From: Verrucomicrobiales bacterium
Lineage (GTDB): Bacteria > Verrucomicrobiota > Verrucomicrobiia > Verrucomicrobiales > DEV007
Length of the DNA stretch: 45,152 nt
Direction of reading: 5' to 3'
Assembly: GCA_029213025.1 (NCBI GenBank)
Contig: JARGOZ010000021.1
Location: forward strand, 1-45,152
The position numbers and the translations under genes are program-made. The notes under the pieces are model-generated. The model made no database searches, was not told the DNA's origin, and saw only the letters and a list, made by a program, of their open reading frames with translations. This document shows, piece by piece, positions 23,771 to 31,693 of the stretch; the first letter of the stretch is position 1; each line of letters begins with the position of its first letter.

Positions 23771-24714
23771 TCTTTAGTAATTTTTTCTTCGGTGATGGGG
23801 TCAATCCAGCCAACGACCTGTCCGTTTTTCAGGAGGCATTTGTAGTCGGTGGGAAATTTTCCAAAGATGGTCGACACCTCGAAGTGAACCGAAACGGTGT
23901 CATAGGTGCCGCTCATTTCCCCGCCGATTGTTTCCGAGCCGTTCCACATATAGGTCTCGGCTTCGTCAATTTTAGTGGGATATGCTTCGCCGCGTTTGAT
24001 ACTGGCTTTCACTGCTGCGAGGCGGGGATCGTCGCCTTTATTACCGCTGCCTTTATTTTGCAGAGCTGCGAGACGGTCCGGTTGCGCGAGAAGTGATTTT
24101 TTCGCCCTGGCCCGCTTATCCGCGACCTGCTGTTTTTGCTGGTTCACGAAGGTGTTGTAGCGATTTTGGATCTGTTGTTTGAAATTTGTTTTATCGACAT
24201 GGATTTGGGTTTGCATGGAGGCATTGACGAGGCTGGCGACGGTGAGTTGATCACCGGCCAGGCGGACCGGTTTCATCGGAGTTCCGGCAGGGACCCTGGT
24301 TGAACCTGCCGCCTGGCCATCGATGAGTAAAGTGAAAGGAACCGGTTCCGTGGCGAGGACCTGATTGGGGTAGGCGCGGGCGGGAACGTCGGACCAGTTT
24401 TGTGTGATTTCCGCAAGCGGTAGAATCTGCGGCATCGGATATTGCTTTTCGACAAATTGATCGATTTTCGCTTTCGCAGACACCACTTTTTCTGTTGGAC
24501 CGGGGCGGGAAAAAGCGGGTTTCGGCAATTTGGGCTGTTTGGAGGCAGCCGGTTTTGGCGGGGCAGCGGGCGTAGTTGCGGTTTCTGAAGCAGGGGAGAG
24601 AACTGCGGCCTCTTTGCCGAGAAGATCGCTTATCGTTTTATCCTGGCGGACAAAGTAGTAATAACCGCCACCTCCGAGGGCGGCGAGAATAAGAATAGTG
24701 AAAAATGCCTTCAT
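23767..24714 (-). CDS. Membrane-anchored protein of unknown function
   Basis: A 315-residue protein I do not recognise. A hydrophobic N-terminal anchor (about 3-20) is followed by an Ala/Pro/Lys-rich linker (about 40-75). A folded region with beta-strand character follows (DGQAAGSTRVPAGTPMKPVRLAGDQLTV), then a Lys/Gln-rich helix likely to form a coiled coil (about 175-225). A final segment (about 245-315) contains SVHFEVSTIFGKFPTDYKCL and NGQVVGWIDP. It appears periplasmic, tethered to the inner membrane. It is translationally coupled to the downstream esterase (ATGA overlap), which suggests a joint function. Divergent from fmt with an 87-bp gap (24715-24801). Confidence 0.7.
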   Translation of the reverse strand: MKAFFTILILAALGGGGYYYFVRQDKTISDLLGKEAAVLSPASETATTPAAPPKPAASKQPKLPKPAFSRPGPTEKVVSAKAKIDQFVEKQYPMPQILPLAEITQNWSDVPARAYPNQVLATEPVPFTLLIDGQAAGSTRVPAGTPMKPVRLAGDQLTVASLVNASMQTQIHVDKTNFKQQIQNRYNTFVNQQKQQVADKRARAKKSLLAQPDRLAALQNKGSGNKGDDPRLAAVKASIKRGEAYPTKIDEAETYMWNGSETIGGEMSGTYDTVSVHFEVSTIFGKFPTDYKCLLKNGQVVGWIDPITEEKITKE

Positions 24715-24801
24715 GTCTTGATCATCTTTTACAACAGGATGAGTTCTTTATCATCGGCATATTCCCGTTGAATCTTTTCTTCCTGTAGCGAGTTTTGCGA
24801 C

Positions 24802-25752
24802 ATGCGAATTGTATTTATGGGAACGGGGGAAATTGCTCTACCCAGTCTGGACTGGTTGCTCACTTCACCGGATGTGGATGTGGTCGGCGTATTCACCCAG
24901 CCGGACAAAAAGATCGGCCGGAAGCAGATACTGACTCCTCCGGAAGTCAAGGTGCGGGCATTGGCGGCGGACATTCCGGTTTTCCAACCGCACTCTTTTC
25001 GTAAAGAGCCGGATGCAATCGCTGCTTTGGAATCGCTCCATTGCGATATCGCTGTGGTGATGGCCTATGGTCAAATTCTCCCCAGGGCGGTGATAAACGC
25101 TCCGCGAATCGCCTGTGTAAACCTTCACGCTTCGCTGCTTCCCCGGCATCGTGGTGCATCGCCGATTCAGGCGGCGATCCGCGACGGAGACGCTCAATCG
25201 GGTATTACCCTGATGCATATCGCGCCGAAACTGGATGCCGGAGATATGATTTTGCAATCCGTTATCGATCTCGCATCCGATGAGACAGGTGGTTCTTTGC
25301 ATGACAGGTTGGCCGACCTCGGGCCGGGGATTTTGGAAAAGGGGCTGCCACTGCTTTTCGCAGGGAAAGCAGAAAGGCAACCGCAGAATGAGGAGCAGGT
25401 TACCTATTCGGGAAAACTGGGACGCGAGGATGGAGTCATTGACTGGAGTTTGCCGGCGCCGGAAATTGAGCGGCTTGTCCGGGCCTACGATCCCTGGCCG
25501 GGAACGACCACGATACTTCCTGGGGGGAAAAAAAGTCGGATACTAAAGTTGTTTCCTTTTGCGGAAACCGGAAAATCTAACAGCGAACTGCCCGGCACTC
25601 TGCTGGATGATAAGGGCGCTCTCCATGTTGCCTGCGGGGCGGATACATCGCTTCGATTTACGAGGAATTTGCAAATCGAAGGCAAAAAGCGCATGGCTAT
25701 TTCGGAATTTATGAAAGGGGCAAGCCTGGAGAAGGGTCTTAAACTGGGCTAA
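24802..25752 (+). CDS. fmt: Methionyl-tRNA formyltransferase
   Basis: It formylates initiator Met-tRNA using 10-formyl-tetrahydrofolate. The 316-residue length is standard. The N-terminal catalytic domain begins MRIVFMGTGEIALPSL and has the active-site residues Asn107, His109 (NLHASLLPRHRGASPIQ) and Asp145 (KLDAGD). The linker and C-terminal OB-type tRNA-binding domain follow from about residue 205, with REDGVIDWS. The usual partner def (peptide deformylase) is not next to it here. The next gene on the strand begins 14 bases after the stop and may be co-transcribed. Confidence 0.95.
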   Translation: MRIVFMGTGEIALPSLDWLLTSPDVDVVGVFTQPDKKIGRKQILTPPEVKVRALAADIPVFQPHSFRKEPDAIAALESLHCDIAVVMAYGQILPRAVINAPRIACVNLHASLLPRHRGASPIQAAIRDGDAQSGITLMHIAPKLDAGDMILQSVIDLASDETGGSLHDRLADLGPGILEKGLPLLFAGKAERQPQNEEQVTYSGKLGREDGVIDWSLPAPEIERLVRAYDPWPGTTTILPGGKKSRILKLFPFAETGKSNSELPGTLLDDKGALHVACGADTSLRFTRNLQIEGKKRMAISEFMKGASLEKGLKLG

Positions 25753-25766
25753 CAGTCTGCCAACCT

Positions 25767-26660
25767 ATGAGATTTCTGCTATTCCTGATGTTTGCGTTTA
25801 TCGCCGAGGCAAAATGCGAACCGCCTGCCTACAAAGAGGTAACCATCGTGAAGTCGTCGAAAATTGATGAAAACAGCGGTATAGATCTTTCTGCGAGATA
25901 TCCCGGTGCGGTGTGGACCCACAACGATTCGGGAGGTAAACCTTATCTGTTTCTGGTGTCTCTGAAAACGGGGGATACGCTGGGCACTATTGAGTTGGCG
26001 CACAGTATAAACCGGGACTGGGAGGATATAACAACCTACAGCCAGGGCGGGAAATCATATATCGTAGTAGGTGATACCGGAGATAATCTTCGCAGGCGAA
26101 AAGGGTATCAACTTTGTATATTCGAAGAGCCGGGAATTGATTTCACCTCTACAGATCCCGGTATTCAAAAGATCGAACGATGGATAGACCTTCAGTTTAC
26201 CTACGAAGATGGACCGAAAAACTGCGAGTCCATAGGAGTTGATCTGGAAAGAAACAAAATCATTCTGATTGAAAAGATCTACCCCGAATTGGCTGGTATA
26301 TCCGGTGTCTACGAACTGGATATACCGGCAAAAAGTTCGGATAAAGCAGTCGCGCGCCGAATAGCTGAATTGAGTTCCAAAAATTTTTCAGCGATGGATA
26401 TTTCAGACGACGGACGCGCTCTGATTGTGCGAGCCTACCATGCCGGTTATCTATATCGGAGAACCGGCGGCGAAAGCTGGGCGGAAGTTTTGTCCGGGCC
26501 GATGCCGCGACCTTTTATCTTCCCTATGCAAAAGCAGGGCGAAGGCGTTTGTTTTACTACCGATGGCAAGGCAGTTCTAATCTCCACGGAGAAAAAGAGG
26601 CAGCCGATCTACGAGGTCGAGCTTCCGAGTGCCAGTGCCAGTGCCAGTGCCAGCAGGTGA
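25767..26660 (+). CDS. Secreted beta-propeller-like protein
   Basis: A 297-residue exported protein (signal about 1-17). ENSGIDLSARYPGAVWTHNDSGG is characteristic of a propeller family seen in PVC and Bacteroidetes secreted proteins related to SdiA-regulated or esterase-like phytase domains; NRDWEDI and GDTGDN further along are part of the same pattern and may bind a metal. No catalytic site can be assigned. The last ten codons are Ser-Ala repeats produced by a hexanucleotide repeat, and the 3' end overlaps the convergent gene by 52 bases. It probably follows fmt in one transcript. Confidence 0.75.
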   Translation: MRFLLFLMFAFIAEAKCEPPAYKEVTIVKSSKIDENSGIDLSARYPGAVWTHNDSGGKPYLFLVSLKTGDTLGTIELAHSINRDWEDITTYSQGGKSYIVVGDTGDNLRRRKGYQLCIFEEPGIDFTSTDPGIQKIERWIDLQFTYEDGPKNCESIGVDLERNKIILIEKIYPELAGISGVYELDIPAKSSDKAVARRIAELSSKNFSAMDISDDGRALIVRAYHAGYLYRRTGGESWAEVLSGPMPRPFIFPMQKQGEGVCFTTDGKAVLISTEKKRQPIYEVELPSASASASASR

Positions 26661-28030
26661 TCGTATACCTGAGTTGCGTCTATAGTTTCATCTCCGCGCA
26701 ACTCGGCAAAATTTCCAATAAGTAGAGGGAAATCATCTTCCGACTCGGGTATACATCCGTGAGAGCCTTTTACCAGGTCGGCATCGAGTGGGATCAGGTC
26801 CATCAGCATTCGGAAGCCAAGCTTCTTTTTCAGTAGTTTACCGGCAATCTTTAGTTTCGGGCAGCAAATTGCGGGGTCGATAAACAGCTCGGCTGGATCG
26901 TAGCCCGGTTTGCGGTGGATATCGACGCAGCGGGCAAAGTCGGGTGCCTTTTCATCATCATTCCAGTAGTAATAGGTGAACCAGCTGTGCTCATCAGTGA
27001 CTGCAACAAGATCCCCGGCTCTTTCGTGGTCGATTCCAATTCCGGCGAGCTCGGGACGTAAATGAACCGAGGCCACTCCTTCGAGAGCAGAGACCGTGTT
27101 CTTCACTTCTTCTTCAATCGATTGATCATTTATATAGATGTGGGCCAACTGGTGATCGGATATCGCCAGTGCCTTGCAGTTTCCCGGGTCGATTTGTTCC
27201 CGACCCAGTTCATCCCGGCAGGAAATCCAACCTTTCTCGCGAAAGGCCCGGTTGATATGAACCGGACGGTGTACCGGGGTGATACCGTATTCACTCAGAA
27301 TGACCGGGGTGACACCCCGGGATTCGAGATAGGTCACTAACTCCTCAACGACTTGATCGATTTGCCGGAAATCCTCCTCAACCCGGGTATCAGAAGGTCC
27401 GAATCTCTGTAGGTTGTAGTCGAGGTGCGGGAGGTAGACCAAATTCATGCCGGGAGAAAACTTCTCCTCAAACCACATGGCCGCTTTGGCGATCCATTCG
27501 CTGGACGGAAGGCCTGCGGCGGGGCCCCAAAATGCCGGAAAGGGAAAATTTCCGAGATCCTGTTTGATATCGTCCCGGAGATTCATCGGCCAGGTTTGGA
27601 CATCGAAGACTTTTTTTCCGTCGGCACAATAGATGGGGCGGGGGGTAATCGAATAATCCGCGGAAGAATACATATTATTCCACCAAAAAACTTTCGCGCA
27701 GGTGTAACCGGGATTTTCTTCCCGAATCCGTTCCCAGATTTTTTTTCCCGACACGAGGTAATTGGATTGTTTCCAACCACGATGTTCGGCGAACTCCCGG
27801 TCATACCAGTAGTTAGCCACGATGCCGTGTTCGCCCGGCGGTTTACCGGTGAGAAAAGTGGCCTGCATCGTCGAAGTAACAGCCGGAAGCAGTGGACGGA
27901 TTTTCGAAATCGACCTGTTTTTGTCCCTGGCGAAACGTGACAGGAAAGGTGTCTCCGGTCCGAGGATTCTCTGACAAAGCCCCACGACGTTGATGATGGC
28001 TATTCTCGGCATTGTTTTTTTCGATTCCAT
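26609..28030 (-). CDS. Alkaline-phosphatase-superfamily nucleotide pyrophosphatase/phosphodiesterase-like protein
   Basis: A 473-residue hydrolase of the type I phosphodiesterase/NPP family. The nucleophile region VTSTMQATFLTGKPPGEHGI aligns Thr52 with the catalytic Thr. Metal-binding candidates are LPHLDYN (about 203-209), LSEYGITPVHRP (about 255-266) and SDHQLAHIYI (about 302-311). There is no signal peptide (MESKKTMPRIAIINVVGL), so a cytoplasmic location is suggested, as in the group that neighbours ebo-type clusters; no ebo gene is visible here. An in-frame ATG at codon 7 gives a more typical start. The C-terminus (about 456-473) is altered by the hexanucleotide repeat and overlaps the convergent gene. 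Confidence 0.8.
   Translation of the reverse strand: MESKKTMPRIAIINVVGLCQRILGPETPFLSRFARDKNRSISKIRPLLPAVTSTMQATFLTGKPPGEHGIVANYWYDREFAEHRGWKQSNYLVSGKKIWERIREENPGYTCAKVFWWNNMYSSADYSITPRPIYCADGKKVFDVQTWPMNLRDDIKQDLGNFPFPAFWGPAAGLPSSEWIAKAAMWFEEKFSPGMNLVYLPHLDYNLQRFGPSDTRVEEDFRQIDQVVEELVTYLESRGVTPVILSEYGITPVHRPVHINRAFREKGWISCRDELGREQIDPGNCKALAISDHQLAHIYINDQSIEEEVKNTVSALEGVASVHLRPELAGIGIDHERAGDLVAVTDEHSWFTYYYWNDDEKAPDFARCVDIHRKPGYDPAELFIDPAICCPKLKIAGKLLKKKLGFRMLMDLIPLDADLVKGSHGCIPESEDDFPLLIGNFAELRGDETIDATQVYDHLLALALALALGSSTS
26628..26651. repeat. Hexanucleotide tandem repeat in overlapping gene ends
   Basis: Four perfect AGTGCC units at 26628-26651, followed by a partial unit. They code for Ser-Ala repeats at the C-terminus of the plus-strand gene and Ala-Leu repeats at the C-terminus of the minus-strand gene. 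Adding or removing a unit would change both proteins by two residues with no frameshift. Confidence 0.9.
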
Positions 28031-28092
28031 GCGATAATTCCCACTTTACGCTGTAGGTATCCGAAGCAACACCGGGATTTTTTCCACAGCTT

Positions 28093-28117
28093 TTTCACGG
28101 GAAAATGGTGAAAAATC
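28093..28117. promoter_or_regulatory. Inverted repeat in the divergent gap upstream of the small membrane protein
   Basis: TTTTTCAC (28093-28100) and GTGAAAAA (28110-28117) form a perfect 8-bp inverted repeat with a 9-base loop. The gap (28031-28247) separates two divergent genes, so an operator or a short transcript hairpin is possible. TTTTTCCACAG just before it weakly resembles a DnaA box, but a single site is not evidence of an origin. Confidence 0.35.
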
Positions 28118-28247
28118 TCTCAAAACTGATAATTTACTAGAATGAGTGAGTTGAGTATGAAAAAAATCACCACTATAGAACTAATTTCTATTGGCGAATC
28201 CCGTTACATTTGATACAGTTCGCAAAACTGTGTCGCAGTATATTGTT

Positions 28248-28640
28248 ATGACGAAACGCATTAAGGGCATATCCTGGAAGAATACCGCAGCCGTGGTCGG
28301 CACTTCACTAGTTGCTCTCGCGCTTGTCGACACTGCCTGGCAGTGGAAGGGCTCCGGATCCGGTGTCAGTCCTCATATCTCGGGAAATTCAGCACCGGCA
28401 TTTTTGATGGTGGGGATTATCATCGGAATGTTGCTGGGAATCGGGATGGCGTTTGCTTATTTCATTTGGAAAGAGAAGAAGATCAATTCTCAGCCGGATG
28501 AATTGACACAGCTTCTTGATGAACTTTCCAAAGAGGAAGCTCTTTATATCGACGATAATTACGAAGTGAACGAAGAAAAGGGAGACGCTCTGGAACCATG
28601 GGAGCGGCCTACTGATTGGTGGAAGAGCGACGAAGAGTAA
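28248..28640 (+). CDS. Small two-helix membrane protein of unknown function
   Basis: With the ATG at 28248 the product is 130 residues: a basic head (MTKRIKGISWK), a transmembrane helix at about 13-32, a short Gly/Ser-rich outer loop, a second helix at about 50-74, then an acidic cytoplasmic tail (about 80-130) ending in a Trp-rich segment. The frame is open to a TTG at 28191, but the ATG puts positive charge directly before the first helix. No family recognised. A strong intrinsic terminator 34 bases after the stop shows the gene is a stand-alone transcript, supporting that it is real. Confidence 0.6.
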   Translation: MTKRIKGISWKNTAAVVGTSLVALALVDTAWQWKGSGSGVSPHISGNSAPAFLMVGIIIGMLLGIGMAFAYFIWKEKKINSQPDELTQLLDELSKEEALYIDDNYEVNEEKGDALEPWERPTDWWKSDEE

Positions 28641-28673
28641 TTTTTGCTTCGTGTTAAGAATAATGGAAAGAAT

Positions 28674-28698
28674 CCGCTGAGAATAAGCGGCTTTTTTT
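28674..28698 (+). terminator. Intrinsic terminator
   Basis: A 5-bp GC-rich stem CCGCT/AGCGG (28674-28678 and 28686-28690) with a 7-base loop is followed by C and seven T. It ends the plus-strand transcript of the small membrane protein; on the minus strand there is no T run. Confidence 0.75.
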
Positions 28699-28702
28699 GC
28701 GG

Positions 28703-30643
28703 CTATCCTTCAGGCTTTACCGGTGTAAGGACAAAACGGAATCCATATTGGTGGTAGCTGACATCCTTTTTACCGTAGAAGCGGGCGAATTCGTCCATGA
28801 TCATATAGCCTTTGGTTACATAAGAACCACCCCGGAGAGCTTTTCCTTTAGCGGGATTTTTCGTATCGAAATCATCGAGAGTCCATTCCCATAGATTTCC
28901 CCGAACATCCACGAGACCGTAGTTATTTTCGGGCAGTGAACCGGGTGCGGTTGGTCCGGTTGAGCCGCTTTGTCCGTGATAAGCGTGATTGAGATCAGCG
29001 TCCCCGACAAAAAGTTTCCATTGTTTTTCCGTTGGCAGAGAATACTCATAGCCAACCGGGAGGCGACCGGCGCTTCTTTCCTGCGCGGTGAGTTTCTCGC
29101 AAAACTCCATTGCCTGATACCAACTGACACTGTCGACCGGGCGATCTTCTCCGGAAAATCGACTGCGGACTTTCTCTCCCGTATAGGAAAACTGTTTGCG
29201 GGTCACCTCGGACCAGGAAATCCAGGATTTGAGCGGGTGAACCCAAATCATTTTCATGTTGATCGATTCGAGTACAAAGGGATCACCTTTTTGTATTTTT
29301 GACTCCGGTTTGTCATTCGGTTCCTCTATCGCCTCAGGAATGGCTACAGGCACAGGATCAGCCGGAAGGAAGGCGGGTTCCAGCGACAGTGGTTCAGGTT
29401 CCGGTGCGATAATACTTGCGAAGATTCGTTCAGCCCGAACCGGGTTTGTATCCTCTATGTCGTTCGGGATTTCGAGTTCAGGTGGTTTTGGCAGGCTCAC
29501 ATATTTGCTGACAACCGTTTTCAAGGTCGGAAGAGCCGAGGAAATGGTGAGTGACGGTTTGGGGAGGTTCAGTGCCGGTAATTCGGGAAATACAGGTTGA
29601 TCCACAGCCAAAGAATTGACCTCGGTCGAATAGTTAAATTTTTCCGGCCATTTTTTAGCTCCATTGATTGATATCCCGGCGAGACAAAACCCGGTGAGAG
29701 CAAGAATTCCAAGCTTTGAAACACGAAACGATTTTTTTCCGGATACGGGCCCGGTTTCTTTAAAAAGGTGAGAAATCAGTTGGGCGAAATCCGGCCGGGC
29801 CGCCGGATCTTTAGCGAGACAAGCTGATACCGCATCTTCCCAGCGTTGGGTAATGAGTCCGCCTTTGCATCCCAGTTCCCGCCGCCGCTCCGACATCGAC
29901 GGTGGAGTGATCTGCTGAATTTGGCAGAGGACGTCTCCCTGAAAAAAGGGCGGTCGCCCTGTGAGCAGGTCGTAAATCAAAGCGCCAACCGCATAGACAT
30001 CCTGTTTTTCATCCAGCGGTTTACCGAGGCCTTGTTCCGGGCTGCCATAAGCCGTTGTAAAAATCGAGCGGACTCCGGTTAGGCGGGTGATGGTGTGTGT
30101 AACTTTTTTCGATACCTCGAAGGCGAACTCGCTGCGGTTGTCTTCACGTAGGAACACTCCATCAGCGGAATTGCTGTCATTTGTTTCAGCAATCGAAGGG
30201 AGGTGAATCCGAAGCAGGCTTTCGCAGAGTAGTTCGATCAAATCTTCGATATGCTGAACTTCGAAAAAAGGGTTTCCACCATTTGGGTTCTCCCCGGATG
30301 GTTTCGAGGTAATCAATTTCCCGATTAAATCAGCCGCGGTGGTGTGGGATTGTAATTCAAATACCTTTACGATGTGCGGGTGATGTTGAAACAGTTGCCA
30401 TTTCGTTTCCTCGCAAAAATCCGCGATTTCCCGGTTACTCAATTTCGTGCAATCGAGCAGGTATTTCAGCGTGGACTGATTGTGGAGGATTGAATCGTGG
30501 GCCACCCATGCCACACTGAAGTCACCCGTGTCGGTGGGTTCTACAATGTGAAAGCGACCTTCAAAAAAGGAGTCGCCCACAGAAATGGTTTTTGCACGTT
30601 CCGGAGTGTTGTGATCAGACCTGGTTCCCATCAGTCCTGACAA
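28703..30643 (-). CDS. Pseudokinase (Hanks-type) with transmembrane helix and non-catalytic FGE-like domain
   Basis: A 646-residue membrane protein. Residues about 25-295 have the outline of a Ser/Thr kinase: STLKYL supplies a candidate Lys60, YGSPEQ (199-204) replaces APE, and DVYAVGALIYDLLTGRPPF and KDPAARPDF are the usual C-lobe blocks. However, the catalytic HRDxxxxN loop and DFG motif are missing, the region between about 147 and 180 being unrelated, so it is probably a pseudokinase. A transmembrane helix lies at about 310-327, then a Pro-rich linker (about 345-445). The last ~190 residues resemble the formylglycine-generating-enzyme fold (DRPVDSVSWYQAMEFC, GNLWEWTLDDF, ALRGGSY), but the copper-binding active-site Cys pair is absent. 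A scaffold or sensor role is inferred. Confidence 0.8.
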   Translation of the reverse strand: MSGLMGTRSDHNTPERAKTISVGDSFFEGRFHIVEPTDTGDFSVAWVAHDSILHNQSTLKYLLDCTKLSNREIADFCEETKWQLFQHHPHIVKVFELQSHTTAADLIGKLITSKPSGENPNGGNPFFEVQHIEDLIELLCESLLRIHLPSIAETNDSNSADGVFLREDNRSEFAFEVSKKVTHTITRLTGVRSIFTTAYGSPEQGLGKPLDEKQDVYAVGALIYDLLTGRPPFFQGDVLCQIQQITPPSMSERRRELGCKGGLITQRWEDAVSACLAKDPAARPDFAQLISHLFKETGPVSGKKSFRVSKLGILALTGFCLAGISINGAKKWPEKFNYSTEVNSLAVDQPVFPELPALNLPKPSLTISSALPTLKTVVSKYVSLPKPPELEIPNDIEDTNPVRAERIFASIIAPEPEPLSLEPAFLPADPVPVAIPEAIEEPNDKPESKIQKGDPFVLESINMKMIWVHPLKSWISWSEVTRKQFSYTGEKVRSRFSGEDRPVDSVSWYQAMEFCEKLTAQERSAGRLPVGYEYSLPTEKQWKLFVGDADLNHAYHGQSGSTGPTAPGSLPENNYGLVDVRGNLWEWTLDDFDTKNPAKGKALRGGSYVTKGYMIMDEFARFYGKKDVSYHQYGFRFVLTPVKPEG

Positions 30644-30760
30644 TTTACTCTTTTTTGCAGAAATGGAAATTAACTTTATTTTTGAGTCTTAGTAATGATA
30701 TGGCAGGAAGCAGGTGTCTTTTTCATTTGATGATTTCTGGGTTTATACAATTTTTGGAAT

Positions 30761-31600
30761 ATGGCTAAGTCGCTATTCATTTTGGTTTTATTTGCAGTCC
30801 TTTTCGGGGTGGCAGTTGTGAAGTTTGAGCTGATCGATGTAAAACAATTGGCCGTCGATACCTTGGGATTGAAAATTGTGGATAAAGGAGGAGAGGGAAC
30901 AGATGTTGCGGAATCGCTGCATTTCAGTGATTCTGACCGAAGCGTTCCTGAGTCTGAGAAGGTCGGGGATCTGAAAAAGGAATATCCGGTGCCGGTAATG
31001 TTCCCGATTCAGAGAACTCTTGTGGACGTTAATGGACGTTCGCTCGAGGCAACTATACTGGGGAAACGGGAGGATTCGATAGCTATCCGGCGTTCTTCGG
31101 ACGGTAAAGAGTTTGTTATTTCGCTGGAGAATCTGGGCGTAAATGATCGAGTGTATTTTTCTAAAATTAGAAATCAGGAGTCTCCGGTTTTTTCTACGAT
31201 TCGGAAAAATCCCCTCCCCAAAAAGAGGATAGCCAGGTGGCATTACAACCTGGTTGGAGCGCAAACAGAGGCTAAGAAGTATGACTTGCCGATTATGTTG
31301 GTATTCACCGGTAGTTCATGGTGCAAACCTTGTCAGGTTCTCGAAAAAGAGGTTTTGGATACAAGAATTTTCAGGGATTATGCGAATCGAAATCTGGTGC
31401 TTGTCAGAATCACGGTTCCAGTCAATCTAAAGCTAACAGGATCTGATGCGATGCTTAGGGAAAAATATAATGTCGCAAGGTATCCTACAATGCTTCTATT
31501 GACTTCCTCTGGGGAAAAATTCTATTCGCAAACTGGATCTTCGACAAACCCTCAGGCTTATGTTGAGGATTTGGTTCATTATTTGCAATTACCCAGATAA
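30761..31600 (+). CDS. Membrane-anchored thioredoxin-like protein with SHD1-like domain
   Basis: A 279-residue envelope protein with an N-terminal anchor (about 4-22). An SHD1-like module lies at about 84-137 (RTLVDVNGRSLEATILG, then FVISLENLGVNDRVYF). The C-terminal thioredoxin domain (about 160-275) has the redox site WCKPC (187-191) and a cis-Pro segment ARYPTMLLL. It belongs to the Thioredoxin_7 type, which reduces or isomerises disulfides in the periplasm and often helps cytochrome c maturation. The next gene downstream (94 bases) encodes a dihaem-type DUF1592 protein, so helping its haem attachment is possible but is inference. Divergent from the pseudokinase gene (gap 30644-30760). Confidence 0.82.
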   Translation: MAKSLFILVLFAVLFGVAVVKFELIDVKQLAVDTLGLKIVDKGGEGTDVAESLHFSDSDRSVPESEKVGDLKKEYPVPVMFPIQRTLVDVNGRSLEATILGKREDSIAIRRSSDGKEFVISLENLGVNDRVYFSKIRNQESPVFSTIRKNPLPKKRIARWHYNLVGAQTEAKKYDLPIMLVFTGSSWCKPCQVLEKEVLDTRIFRDYANRNLVLVRITVPVNLKLTGSDAMLREKYNVARYPTMLLLTSSGEKFYSQTGSSTNPQAYVEDLVHYLQLPR

Positions 31601-31693
31601 GGAACCTTGCGCGAATATGTAGCGCTTTCATAAAACTCTTGAAAGACTTTCGGCGTAGATGTAGCAGAAGGCCTTTCTCTGTTTATTTGCCCG

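Noticed and set aside
24729..24974. Small minus-strand frame at the 5' end of fmt
   Set aside because: Entirely composed of fmt's antisense plus the divergent gap, with low-complexity composition and no start context.
28081..28120. Replication origin (TTTTTCCACA, AT-rich)
   Set aside because: Only one weak DnaA-like box and no origin-associated genes nearby.
28703..29300. True formylglycine-generating enzyme for the sulfatase
   Set aside because: The fold is FGE-like but the active-site Cys pair is missing and it is fused to a kinase-like protein.
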